DNA from: Streptococcus mitis
GTDB lineage: Bacteria > Bacillota > Bacilli > Lactobacillales > Streptococcaceae
DNA length: 64,000 nt
Assembly: GCF_013305725.1 (NCBI RefSeq)
Contig: NZ_CP047883.1
Coordinates: 227,001-291,000 of the forward strand
Direction: 5' to 3'
The position numbers were made by a program, and so were the translations under genes. The notes beneath the pieces are model-generated. The model made no database searches. It was not told the DNA's origin and saw only the letters and a list, made by a program, of their open reading frames with translations. Below, in pieces: positions 10,176-17,088 of the stretch. Each line of letters opens with the position of its first letter. Position 1 is the stretch's first letter.

Positions 10176-10225
10176 AAAAAACTCTAGTTTTCAGTCGCTT
10201 GTAACTGAAGGCTAGAGTTTTTAAA
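10176..10225. terminator. Bidirectional terminator between folBK and the DUF960 gene
   Basis: AAAAACTCTAG (10177-10187) pairs with CTAGAGTTTTT (10212-10222) and includes an inner CAGT/ACTG pair. A and T runs on both sides suit both convergent genes. Confidence 0.85.
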
Positions 10226-10538
10226 ATAGGTCATTTTCTTCTGGGAGGAGGATAGTTTCTCTACCGTCCATATCTAAAACCAGTACTTTCGGGGGATAAA
10301 GAGGGTCGAAAGGATGGTTAAAGTCAAAATCAATGGCTGTAGGGAGGTGTTGACTTGAAAAGTGGAAGGTAATTTTTCCTTGGTTATTGAGCAATTGAAA
10401 CTCGAGTTCTTCTTCCAATTCAAAGACATTTTTTAAGAAGTGGTCAATAATATACCAAAAAGAGTCAATGACATCATCGGGTAAGCTGGTAACAATGCCA
10501 AAACTAGCTGACCGCATGTGGGTATTGGTAAAAGCCAT
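10221..10538 (-). CDS. DUF960 family protein, function unknown
   Basis: Small acidic cytoplasmic protein of 105 residues, starting MAFTNTHMRSASFGIVTSL. That opening and the PDDVIDSFWYIID stretch match the DUF960 family of Firmicutes, for which I know no established function. No signal peptide or membrane segment is visible. The start at 10538 has a G-rich ribosome site (GGGGGAAG); the open frame continues 18 codons upstream without one. It is divergent from ccpA and convergent with folBK. Confidence 0.8.
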   Translation of the reverse strand: MAFTNTHMRSASFGIVTSLPDDVIDSFWYIIDHFLKNVFELEEELEFQLLNNQGKITFHFSSQHLPTAIDFDFNHPFDPLYPPKVLVLDMDGRETILLPEENDLF

Positions 10539-10661
10539 ATTTCTTCCCCCTTTCTTTTCCCTTATCATACAGCAAATAGGATTAAAAATCAAGAAAAGGT
10601 GATTTTTTCTTCATAAACATAGCTTCCTATGAAATTTTTTCAAATAATCTTCAAAAAACGC

Positions 10662-10690
10662 TTGAAAGTGTTTACAAATAGTGATAAAAT
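10662..10690 (+). promoter_or_regulatory. ccpA promoter with overlapping cre site
   Basis: TTGAAA (10662-10667), 17 bases, TAAAAT (10685-10690). The sequence TTGAAAGTGTTTACAA (10662-10677) is one base off a standard cre and covers the -35, which would give CcpA autoregulation. A second dyad ATGAAAA-CGAAA-TTTTCAT lies at 10706-10724. Confidence 0.72.
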
Positions 10691-10775
10691 GGAATAAGTA
10701 GAACCATGAAAACGAAATTTTCATACCATCTCTTTTTTTGGAGTCTCGTGAGGTATGATATAGAAAGGAAATGGA

Positions 10776-11786
10776 ATGAATACAGACGATACAGTAACGA
10801 TTTATGATGTCGCCCGTGAAGCAGGTGTTTCAATGGCGACAGTTAGCCGTGTAGTCAATGGCAATAAGAATGTAAAAGAGAATACCCGTAAAAAAGTACT
10901 CGAGGTGATTGATCGTTTGGATTACCGTCCAAATGCTGTGGCGCGTGGTCTTGCAAGTAAAAAGACAACCACTGTCGGTGTCGTGATCCCCAATATCACC
11001 AATGGTTATTTCTCAACGCTTGCTAAAGGGATTGATGATATCGCTGAAATGTACAAGTACAATATCGTCCTTGCCAATAGTGATGAGGATGATGACAAGG
11101 AAGTTTCAGTTGTCAATACACTGTTTTCTAAGCAAGTGGATGGTATCATCTTTATGGGGTATCACTTGACTGAAAAAATTCGTTCAGAGTTTTCTCGTTC
11201 TCGGACACCGGTTGTTCTTGCAGGAACTGTGGATGTAGAACATCAGCTTCCAAGTGTCAATATTGACTACAAACAAGCAACGATTGATGCAGTAACCTAC
11301 CTTGCTAAAGAAAATGAGCGCATTGCTTTCGTAAGCGGTCCACTAGTGGATGACATCAATGGTAAGGTTCGTTTGGTTGGCTACAAGGAAGCCTTGAAAA
11401 AAGCAGGGATTTCTTATAGCGAAGGATTGGTATTTGAGTCTAAATACACTTATGAAGATGGCTATGCCTTGGCAGAACGCTTGATTTCATCAAACGCAAC
11501 TGCAGCAGTTGTAACAGGTGATGAGTTGGCAGCAGGTGTTTTGAACGGCCTTGCTGATAAGGGTGTGTCAGTACCAGAAGAATTTGAAATCATTACTAGT
11601 GATGATTCGCAAGTCTCACGCTTTACCCGTCCAAACTTGACCACTATTGCCCAACCTCTTTATGACCTTGGTGCCATTAGTATGCGTATGTTGACTAAGA
11701 TTATGCACAAGGAAGAGTTGGAAGAACGTGAAGTTCTCTTACCTCATGGTTTGACAGAACGTCGTTCGACACGAAAACGTAAATAG
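10776..11786 (+). CDS. ccpA: Catabolite control protein A
   Basis: LacI/GalR-family master regulator of carbon repression; with HPr-Ser46-P it binds cre sites. It has 336 residues. The N-terminal helix-turn-helix TVTIYDVAREAGVSMATVSRVVNG (positions 6-29) and the hinge helix RPNAVARGLASK are followed by a periplasmic-binding-like core starting TTTVGVVIPNI. The start follows AGAAAGGAAATGG. Candidate target sites in this window are at manL, pflA and its own promoter. Confidence 0.97.
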   Translation: MNTDDTVTIYDVAREAGVSMATVSRVVNGNKNVKENTRKKVLEVIDRLDYRPNAVARGLASKKTTTVGVVIPNITNGYFSTLAKGIDDIAEMYKYNIVLANSDEDDDKEVSVVNTLFSKQVDGIIFMGYHLTEKIRSEFSRSRTPVVLAGTVDVEHQLPSVNIDYKQATIDAVTYLAKENERIAFVSGPLVDDINGKVRLVGYKEALKKAGISYSEGLVFESKYTYEDGYALAERLISSNATAAVVTGDELAAGVLNGLADKGVSVPEEFEIITSDDSQVSRFTRPNLTTIAQPLYDLGAISMRMLTKIMHKEELEEREVLLPHGLTERRSTRKRK

Positions 11787-11788
11787 AA

Positions 11789-11826
11789 AAAATCAGGGAA
11801 TCGTGAAGATTTCCTGATTTGTTTTT
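11789..11826. terminator. Terminator between ccpA and asparaginase
   Basis: AAATCAGGGAA pairs with TTTCCTGATTT (one bulge) around TCGTGAAGA, followed by GTTTTT; A-rich upstream side. Serves the convergent pair. Confidence 0.8.
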
Positions 11827-11837
11827 AGAGAAGAGTA

Positions 11838-12800
11838 TTAGCCTTCCATATAGTCTTTCAAAGCTGGCCCTGTTAGTCCGGCATTGATGGCAATAAGGAG
11901 CTTTAGGCGGGCTTTTTGGGCGTTAAGTTCTTTGACAAAGAAAACGCCTGCTTTTTGCAACTGCACGCCCCCACCTTGGTAGGCATAAACAGGTTCCGCT
12001 ATACCGTTAAAGCATCGTGAAACCAGAGCGACTGGGATTCCTTTTTGCAGAAGGCTTTCTAATTTTTGAGCCGTTTCTTTGGGAATATTACCAGCTCCGA
12101 AGGCTTGGATAATCAAACCGTCCAATTGTTCCAAATCCAGCATATCAATCAGCTCATCTGTCATACCGGCATAAGCAGAGATGATAGGGACTAAGCCTTG
12201 TATGTGATCAAGGTCAAAGCGAACACGAGGTTCAGCTGTTTTAAAGTAGAGTATTTCCTGTTTCATGATGAGACCAAGTGGCCCGTGTGTTGGAGTCTGG
12301 AAGGTGCTGACGTTGGTCGTATGTGTTTTGGTAACATACTTGGCAGCGTGGATCTCATCGTTCATAACAACCAAAACTCCTTTATCAGCAGCCTTGTCAT
12401 CGCTAGCCACCCTTAAAGCACTCAGATAATTATAAACACCATCACTGCCGAGTTCATTTGAGCTGCGCATGGCCCCTGTTAGAACGATAGGCATATGGGG
12501 AACTTCCATGGTATCAAGGAAATAGGCTGTTTCCTCTAAAGTATCGGTCCCGTGTGTGATCACCACTCCATCGTAGTTATCTGCTTCCTCTTTGATTTTT
12601 TGGTAGAGGGCCAGCATATGCTTGGGTTTGATATGAGGACTTGGCAGGTTAAAAAAGTCCAAGGCGTGGACTTGTATTCCTTCAAGTGGGTTGGACACAT
12701 GGTTCATGGGATTATCTGAACTTGTCACAACAGCGCCAGAAGCATCGGCCTGCATGGAAATAGTTCCGCCTGTATGTAAAACAAGGATTTTCTTAGGCAT
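11838..12800 (-). CDS. ansA: L-asparaginase, type I
   Basis: Hydrolyses asparagine to aspartate and ammonia in the cytoplasm; 320 residues with no signal peptide, hence the type I class. The two catalytic Thr motifs are clear: HTGGTISM (residues 9-16) and ITHGTDTLEETA near residue 84. The C-terminal domain contains DGLIIQAFGAGN. Its promoter region abuts the divergent HAD-MazG gene. The window also carries asnA, so asparagine can be made and broken down. Confidence 0.93.
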   Translation of the reverse strand: MPKKILVLHTGGTISMQADASGAVVTSSDNPMNHVSNPLEGIQVHALDFFNLPSPHIKPKHMLALYQKIKEEADNYDGVVITHGTDTLEETAYFLDTMEVPHMPIVLTGAMRSSNELGSDGVYNYLSALRVASDDKAADKGVLVVMNDEIHAAKYVTKTHTTNVSTFQTPTHGPLGLIMKQEILYFKTAEPRVRFDLDHIQGLVPIISAYAGMTDELIDMLDLEQLDGLIIQAFGAGNIPKETAQKLESLLQKGIPVALVSRCFNGIAEPVYAYQGGGVQLQKAGVFFVKELNAQKARLKLLIAINAGLTGPALKDYMEG

Positions 12801-12865
12801 GATTTACTCACTCTTTCTGAAATGTGGTATAATCATTGTATCACAAAAGGGGAGATTGGGATAGG

Positions 12866-14257
12866 ATGGAAGTCAAAGCTGTTTTTTTTGATATCGATGG
12901 AACCTTGGTCAACGATCGCAAGAGTGTTTTGAAATCCACTAAGGACGCGATTAAGATTGTCAAAGAACAAGGGGTACTGGTCGGCGTAGCGACAGGACGA
13001 GGACCTTTTTTTGTTAAGAAATTGATGGACGATTTGGATCTGGATTTTGCGGTAACCTACAATGGCCAGTATATCTTTAATAAAGACAAAGTCTTATTCA
13101 CGAGCCCTATTTCCAAGTTACATTTGCGCCAGCTCATTACTTATGCTAAAAAAGAGGGTAAGGAGATTGCCCTAGGGACTAAGGATGCCATGTTGGGTTC
13201 CAAAATCATGTCCTTTGGTCTGGGTTCTTTTTCTCAACGAATCAGTCGCTTCGTTCCCTCAGTTTTAACTCGGACGGTGAGCCATTCCTTTAATCGTATG
13301 GTCAGCAAGGTTGTTCCCCAAAAGGAAGAAGACCTGCTTCATCTGATGAATCAGCCTATCTACCAAGTTTTGATGCTGATGACACCAGAAGAATCTGAGA
13401 AGGCAGCAGCTGATTTTGAAGATTTGAAATTGACACGTAGCAATCCTTTTGCAGCAGATGTCATCAATCAAGGAAACTCTAAATTGGAAGGCATTCGACG
13501 AGTTGGGAAAGAATATGGTTTTGATCTCAACCAAGTGATGGCCTTTGGTGACTCCGATAACGACCTAGAAATGCTGGCGGGTGTCGGTATGTCGGTCGCT
13601 ATGGGAAATGGTAGTAGCAGTGTCAAGGAAGTTGCCAAGCACATCACTACCAGCAATCAGCAAGATGGAATCCACAAGGCCCTGGAACATTTTGGTGTTC
13701 TGGCCTCAGAAAAAGTCTTTGTCAGCCGTGACTATCATTTCAATAAGGTCAAGACCTTCCACCACATGATGGATGAACGAACCCAAGAAGAACCTCGAGC
13801 TTGGGATTTAGAAGGTGCAACCCACAGGGCTGGCTTTAAAATAGAAGAATTGGTGGAATTTGTTCGAGCTGCCAGTCCTTCTGAAGAGGACTTTGATCAA
13901 GCTCTATTGCAACTTCATCAAGCTCTTGATAAGGCGGCAGATAAAGTAGCCAAGAAGACCCCTGCTCAGCAAGATTTGATAGGGCAAGTGGATGCCTTGA
14001 TTGACACGCTTTACTTTACCTACGGTAGTTTTGTTTTGATGGGGGTGGATCCAGAACGTATTTTTGATATTGTCCATCAGGCCAATATGGGGAAAATTTT
14101 TCCAGATGGCAAGGCTCATTTTGATCCAGTGACCCATAAAATCTTAAAACCAGATGATTGGGAAGAAAAATATGCTCCAGAACCTGCTATTAAAAAGGAA
14201 CTGCAGCGCCAGCTCAAGGCTTATGAACGCCATAAAGAGAGAAATAATACTCAATGA
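12866..14257 (+). CDS. Fusion of a Cof-type HAD phosphatase and a MazG-like nucleotide pyrophosphohydrolase domain
   Basis: 463 residues in two parts. Residues 1-272 are a HAD-IIB phosphatase: FFDIDGTLV nucleophile motif, GVATGRGP and FGDSDNDLEMLAGVGMSVAMGN. Residues 285-463 look like an all-alpha MazG/PRA-PH-type domain with acidic ligands in KIEELVEFV and VDALIDTLYFTYG and the late NMGKIFPDGKAHFD. Such domains hydrolyse NTPs or related compounds, so nucleotide clean-up is a reasonable but unproven role. The start at 12866 follows GGGGAG; an extended -10 TGGTATAAT lies at 12825-12833. The last codons and the stop TGA lie inside a BOX repeat. Confidence 0.85.
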   Translation: MEVKAVFFDIDGTLVNDRKSVLKSTKDAIKIVKEQGVLVGVATGRGPFFVKKLMDDLDLDFAVTYNGQYIFNKDKVLFTSPISKLHLRQLITYAKKEGKEIALGTKDAMLGSKIMSFGLGSFSQRISRFVPSVLTRTVSHSFNRMVSKVVPQKEEDLLHLMNQPIYQVLMLMTPEESEKAAADFEDLKLTRSNPFAADVINQGNSKLEGIRRVGKEYGFDLNQVMAFGDSDNDLEMLAGVGMSVAMGNGSSSVKEVAKHITTSNQQDGIHKALEHFGVLASEKVFVSRDYHFNKVKTFHHMMDERTQEEPRAWDLEGATHRAGFKIEELVEFVRAASPSEEDFDQALLQLHQALDKAADKVAKKTPAQQDLIGQVDALIDTLYFTYGSFVLMGVDPERIFDIVHQANMGKIFPDGKAHFDPVTHKILKPDDWEEKYAPEPAIKKELQRQLKAYERHKERNNTQ

Positions 14258-14344
14258 AAATCAAAGAGCAAACTAGGAAACTAGCCGTAGGCTGTACTTG
14301 AGTACGGCAAGGCGACGTTGACGTGGTTTGAATTTGAGTATAAA
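14246..14344 (-). repeat. BOX element (boxA-boxC, reverse orientation)
   Basis: Reads as reverse boxC (ATACTCAATGAAAATCAAAG) then boxA, containing GTACGGCAAGGCGACG and ending TTTGAGTATAAA. It has no boxB. It overlaps the 3' end of the HAD-MazG gene and supplies its stop codon. Confidence 0.9.
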
Positions 14345-14354
14345 TAGTAAACAA

Positions 14355-14381
14355 AAAGGAGCGCTGAGCTCCTTTTCTTCG
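14355..14381. terminator. Bidirectional terminator before the universal stress gene
   Basis: AAAAGGAG-CGCTGAG-CTCCTTTT with A run before and TTCTTC after, between convergent genes. Confidence 0.75.
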
Positions 14382-14384
14382 TGA

Positions 14385-14837
14385 TTATAAGGTTTTTTCT
14401 TGTTCTCTCACAACCAGCAAATCGACCTTAGCATGGCGGAGGATGTATTCAGATGAAGAGCCGACCAAGAGGCGTTCAAAGGCGTTGAGACCAGTTGCAC
14501 CAACGAGGATGAGGTCTACTTCCTCTGCATCTGGAATAGTACGTGCTAGTAGGGTCTTTGGATTTCCCATTTCAATGACGATATGAACATCTGCCACACC
14601 AGCATCTTTAGCACGTTTTTCGTACTCTTTCATCAGACTTTCAGCGTCGACTTGGAGTTCTTCGTAAACTTCAGCATCAAAGGTGGATACGCTTTGGAGC
14701 GCGCGTGTGTCAATGACATGTGCGATGGTGAGTTTAGCGTCGTTTCGTAGAGCAGAATGAACTCCCTTGACAAAAGCCAAGTCCGCTTCTTTAGAACCAT
14801 CGATTGCGACCATGATATTTTGGTAACGTTGTGCCAT
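14385..14837 (-). CDS. Universal stress protein UspA family
   Basis: 150-residue single-domain Usp protein, cytoplasmic. It starts MAQRYQNIMVAIDGSKEADLAF, with the nucleotide-binding signature GATGLNAFERLLVGSSSEYI near residue 115 (GxxG-9x-GSSS type), so it probably binds ATP. The start at 14837 has CAGGAGG 9 bases upstream; the longer open frame has no second site. A role in stress survival or c-di-AMP/ATP sensing is family-level only. Confidence 0.92.
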   Translation of the reverse strand: MAQRYQNIMVAIDGSKEADLAFVKGVHSALRNDAKLTIAHVIDTRALQSVSTFDAEVYEELQVDAESLMKEYEKRAKDAGVADVHIVIEMGNPKTLLARTIPDAEEVDLILVGATGLNAFERLLVGSSSEYILRHAKVDLLVVREQEKTL

Positions 14838-15001
14838 AATGAAACCTCCTGAAATTTTCTTACTATAATTGTAAACCTTTTCACTATAGAAGTAAAGCAA
14901 AAAAAGTATTTTTCAAAAGAATGTTAGCGCTTAAAATCTATATAAATATATGATAAAATAAAAGAAAGGATAGCAGGAAAGAAGTGAAGGGAGGGAGAAT
15001 G

Positions 15002-15301
15002 ATGAAAATCTCTTTTCAAGAAGCAAAAAAATCAAATTTTCTTTATTATGGCATCATCCTAGTTTCAGTCTTGCTAGAAGTTATCATGATCTGGCAATTA
15101 GAGAGTCTGGTACCGCTTCTCTATCCAGGTTTTGTTGGCTTTTTAGTCTTTCACCTACTCTACCATTTTCTATTATTCCTGGTTGCAAAACGAAGTGGGC
15201 GTTGGGATTACTTGATGATATGGGGACTTTTTCTCATGTTCAATCTTCTTTATGACTCCTTTTTAGGCTTGCTTTTTCTAGGTTTATCTTTTGGTATGTG
15301 A
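15002..15301 (+). CDS. Small membrane protein of unknown function
   Basis: 99-residue hydrophobic protein, not recognised. It has a basic N-terminus (MKISFQEAKKS) and three predicted membrane spans: around 15-35, 40-65 (PGFVGFLVFHLLYHFLLFLV) and 73-98. A basic loop AKRSGRW lies between the second and third. GGGAGG lies 7 bases before the ATG at 15002, which is why this start was chosen over ATG 14999 or the upstream GTG. It is a lone gene with its own terminator, divergent from the stress protein gene. Confidence 0.72.
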   Translation: MKISFQEAKKSNFLYYGIILVSVLLEVIMIWQLESLVPLLYPGFVGFLVFHLLYHFLLFLVAKRSGRWDYLMIWGLFLMFNLLYDSFLGLLFLGLSFGM

Positions 15302-15340
15302 TGTGACTTTCGCAAAATACCTGCTATCTCCCCTGTCTTG

Positions 15341-15366
15341 ACCTCGCTTTTAGCGAGGTTTTTATT
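15341..15366 (+). terminator. Terminator after the small membrane protein
   Basis: ACCTCGC-TTTTA-GCGAGGT followed by TTTTATT. Confidence 0.9.
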
Positions 15367-15398
15367 CTGTAGGATTTTAATAACACATTTCAGTAAAC

Positions 15399-15427
15399 TT
15401 GTCGCAATCCCTTTCTAGTGGTATAAT
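15399..15427 (+). promoter_or_regulatory. Promoter of the aminotransferase gene
   Basis: TTGTCG (15399-15404), 17 bases, TATAAT (15422-15427), with TGG before the -10 giving an extended element. Confidence 0.75.
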
Positions 15428-15457
15428 GTTACTATCTCGATGAATTGAGGAAACAAG

Positions 15458-16672
15458 ATGAAAGAATATAACAAGTCTAGTAAGTTAGAGCATGTTGCTT
15501 ATGATATCCGTGGTCCTGTTTTGGAAGAAGCCATGCGGATGCGAGCAAACGGAGAAAAGATTTTACGTCTGAATACAGGAAATCCAGCAGAATTTGGCTT
15601 TACAGCGCCAGACGAGGTCATTCATGACTTGATTATGAATGCGCGTGATAGTGAAGGATATTCTGACTCCAAAGGGATTTTCTCAGCCCGTAAGGCTATC
15701 ATGCAGTATTGCCAATTGAAGAAATTCCCAAACGTAGATATTGATGATATCTACCTTGGAAATGGTGTCAGTGAGTTGATTGTCATGTCCATGCAGGGGC
15801 TTTTGGACAATGGAGACGAGGTCTTGGTGCCAATGCCAGACTATCCCCTTTGGACAGCGGCTGTCAGCCTAGCTGGAGGAAATGCCGTTCACTATATCTG
15901 TGATGAAGCTGCAGAATGGTACCCAGATATTGACGATATCAAGTCAAAAATCACTTCTAATACCAAGGCAATCGTCCTTATCAATCCAAACAACCCAACT
16001 GGAGCCCTTTATCCTAAGGAACTCTTGCTGGAAATTATTGAGATTGCCCGTCAAAACGATTTGATTATCTTTGCGGATGAAATTTACGACCGCATGGTCA
16101 TGGATGGACATGTGCATACGCCTGTGGCGAGCCTGGCACCAGATGTTTTCTGTGTCAGCATGAATGGTCTGTCAAAATCCCACCGTATCGCTGGTTTCCG
16201 TGTGGGTTGGATGGTCTTGTCTGGACCTAAGACTCATGTCAAGGGCTATATCGAAGGGCTCAATATGCTATCCAATATGCGCCTTTGCTCTAACGTTTTG
16301 GCCCAACAAGTCGTACAAACTTCCTTAGGTGGCCACCAATCGGTCGATGAATTGCTCCTTCCTGGTGGACGAATTTACGAGCAAAGAAATTTCATTTACA
16401 ATGCCATTCAAGATATTCCAGGTTTGTCTGCGGTTAAACCTAAGGCTGGACTCTATATCTTCCCTAAAATCGACCGCAATATGTACCGTATCGATGATGA
16501 TGAACAGTTTGTCCTTGATTTCTTGAAGCAGGAAAAGGTTCTCTTGGTTCATGGTCGAGGCTTTAACTGGCAGGAACCAGACCACTTCCGTATCGTTTAC
16601 CTTCCTCGTGTTGATGAACTAGCCCAAATCCAAGAAAAGATGACTCGTTTCTTGAAACAGTATCGTAGATAG
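15458..16672 (+). CDS. alaT: Class I/II PLP-dependent aminotransferase (AlaT-type)
   Basis: 404-residue fold-type I aminotransferase, probably glutamate-pyruvate (alanine) transaminase. Visible motifs are LNTGNPAEFGF near residue 38, the substrate/PLP Asn in NPNNPTGALYP, the FADEIYDRM Asp-Tyr pair, and the Schiff-base Lys in MNGLSKSHRIAGFRVGW (SLSK-type) near residue 240. The C-terminal Arg that binds the carboxylate lies in DHFRIVYLP. The start follows TTGAGGAAAC. The alanine assignment rests on resemblance to AlaT-like proteins. Confidence 0.9.
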   Translation: MKEYNKSSKLEHVAYDIRGPVLEEAMRMRANGEKILRLNTGNPAEFGFTAPDEVIHDLIMNARDSEGYSDSKGIFSARKAIMQYCQLKKFPNVDIDDIYLGNGVSELIVMSMQGLLDNGDEVLVPMPDYPLWTAAVSLAGGNAVHYICDEAAEWYPDIDDIKSKITSNTKAIVLINPNNPTGALYPKELLLEIIEIARQNDLIIFADEIYDRMVMDGHVHTPVASLAPDVFCVSMNGLSKSHRIAGFRVGWMVLSGPKTHVKGYIEGLNMLSNMRLCSNVLAQQVVQTSLGGHQSVDELLLPGGRIYEQRNFIYNAIQDIPGLSAVKPKAGLYIFPKIDRNMYRIDDDEQFVLDFLKQEKVLLVHGRGFNWQEPDHFRIVYLPRVDELAQIQEKMTRFLKQYRR

Positions 16673-16713
16673 GGCTTACATTCGAAAAAGCTGGAAACAT
16701 TTGCCTAGAGCTA

Positions 16714-16742
16714 TTGACAAAAGTAAAAGAATCAGATAGAAT
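16714..16742 (+). promoter_or_regulatory. rpmH promoter
   Basis: Consensus TTGACA (16714-16719), 17 bases, TAGAAT (16737-16742). The 75-base leader contains GTTTAG...CTAAAC (about 16753-16787), which could form a stem. Confidence 0.8.
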
Positions 16743-16816
16743 AGTAAAGTATGTTTAGTAACTGATCACTTTATAGCCGGCTAAACGAATACAAAATCTA
16801 TGAGGAGGTATTCATC

Positions 16817-16951
16817 GTGAAACGTACTTATCAACCAAGTAAACTTCGTCGTGCGCGCAAACACGGATTCCGTAACCGTATGTCAACTAAAAACGGTCGT
16901 CGCGTATTGGCAGCTCGTCGTCGTAAAGGACGCAAAGTTTTGGCTGCATAA
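16817..16951 (+). CDS. rpmH: 50S ribosomal protein L34
   Basis: 44-residue, highly basic L34, complete: [18 protein letters not shown] followed by the [20 protein letters not shown] core. It starts with GTG at 16817 behind a perfect GAGGAGGT ribosome site. It is transcribed alone from a strong promoter and ends in its own terminator. In many bacteria rpmH sits beside rnpA and dnaA; here it lies between an aminotransferase gene and an oligopeptide-binding protein gene. Confidence 0.97.
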
Positions 16952-16968
16952 TCCAAACGAACCATAAC

Positions 16969-17008
16969 AAAAATCAGTAGGAACTCGAGTCTACTGATTT
17001 TTATTTTT
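16969..17008 (+). terminator. rpmH terminator
   Basis: AAAATCAGTAG (16970-16980) pairs with CTACTGATTTT (16991-17001), followed by TATTTTT. Confidence 0.9.
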
Positions 17009-17088
17009 GTAAAAAAGTTAAAAAGGCTTTATATTTTTGCTCAAATAGTGTATAATATTTCACATATAGTAAAAAATGGAGAATAATC

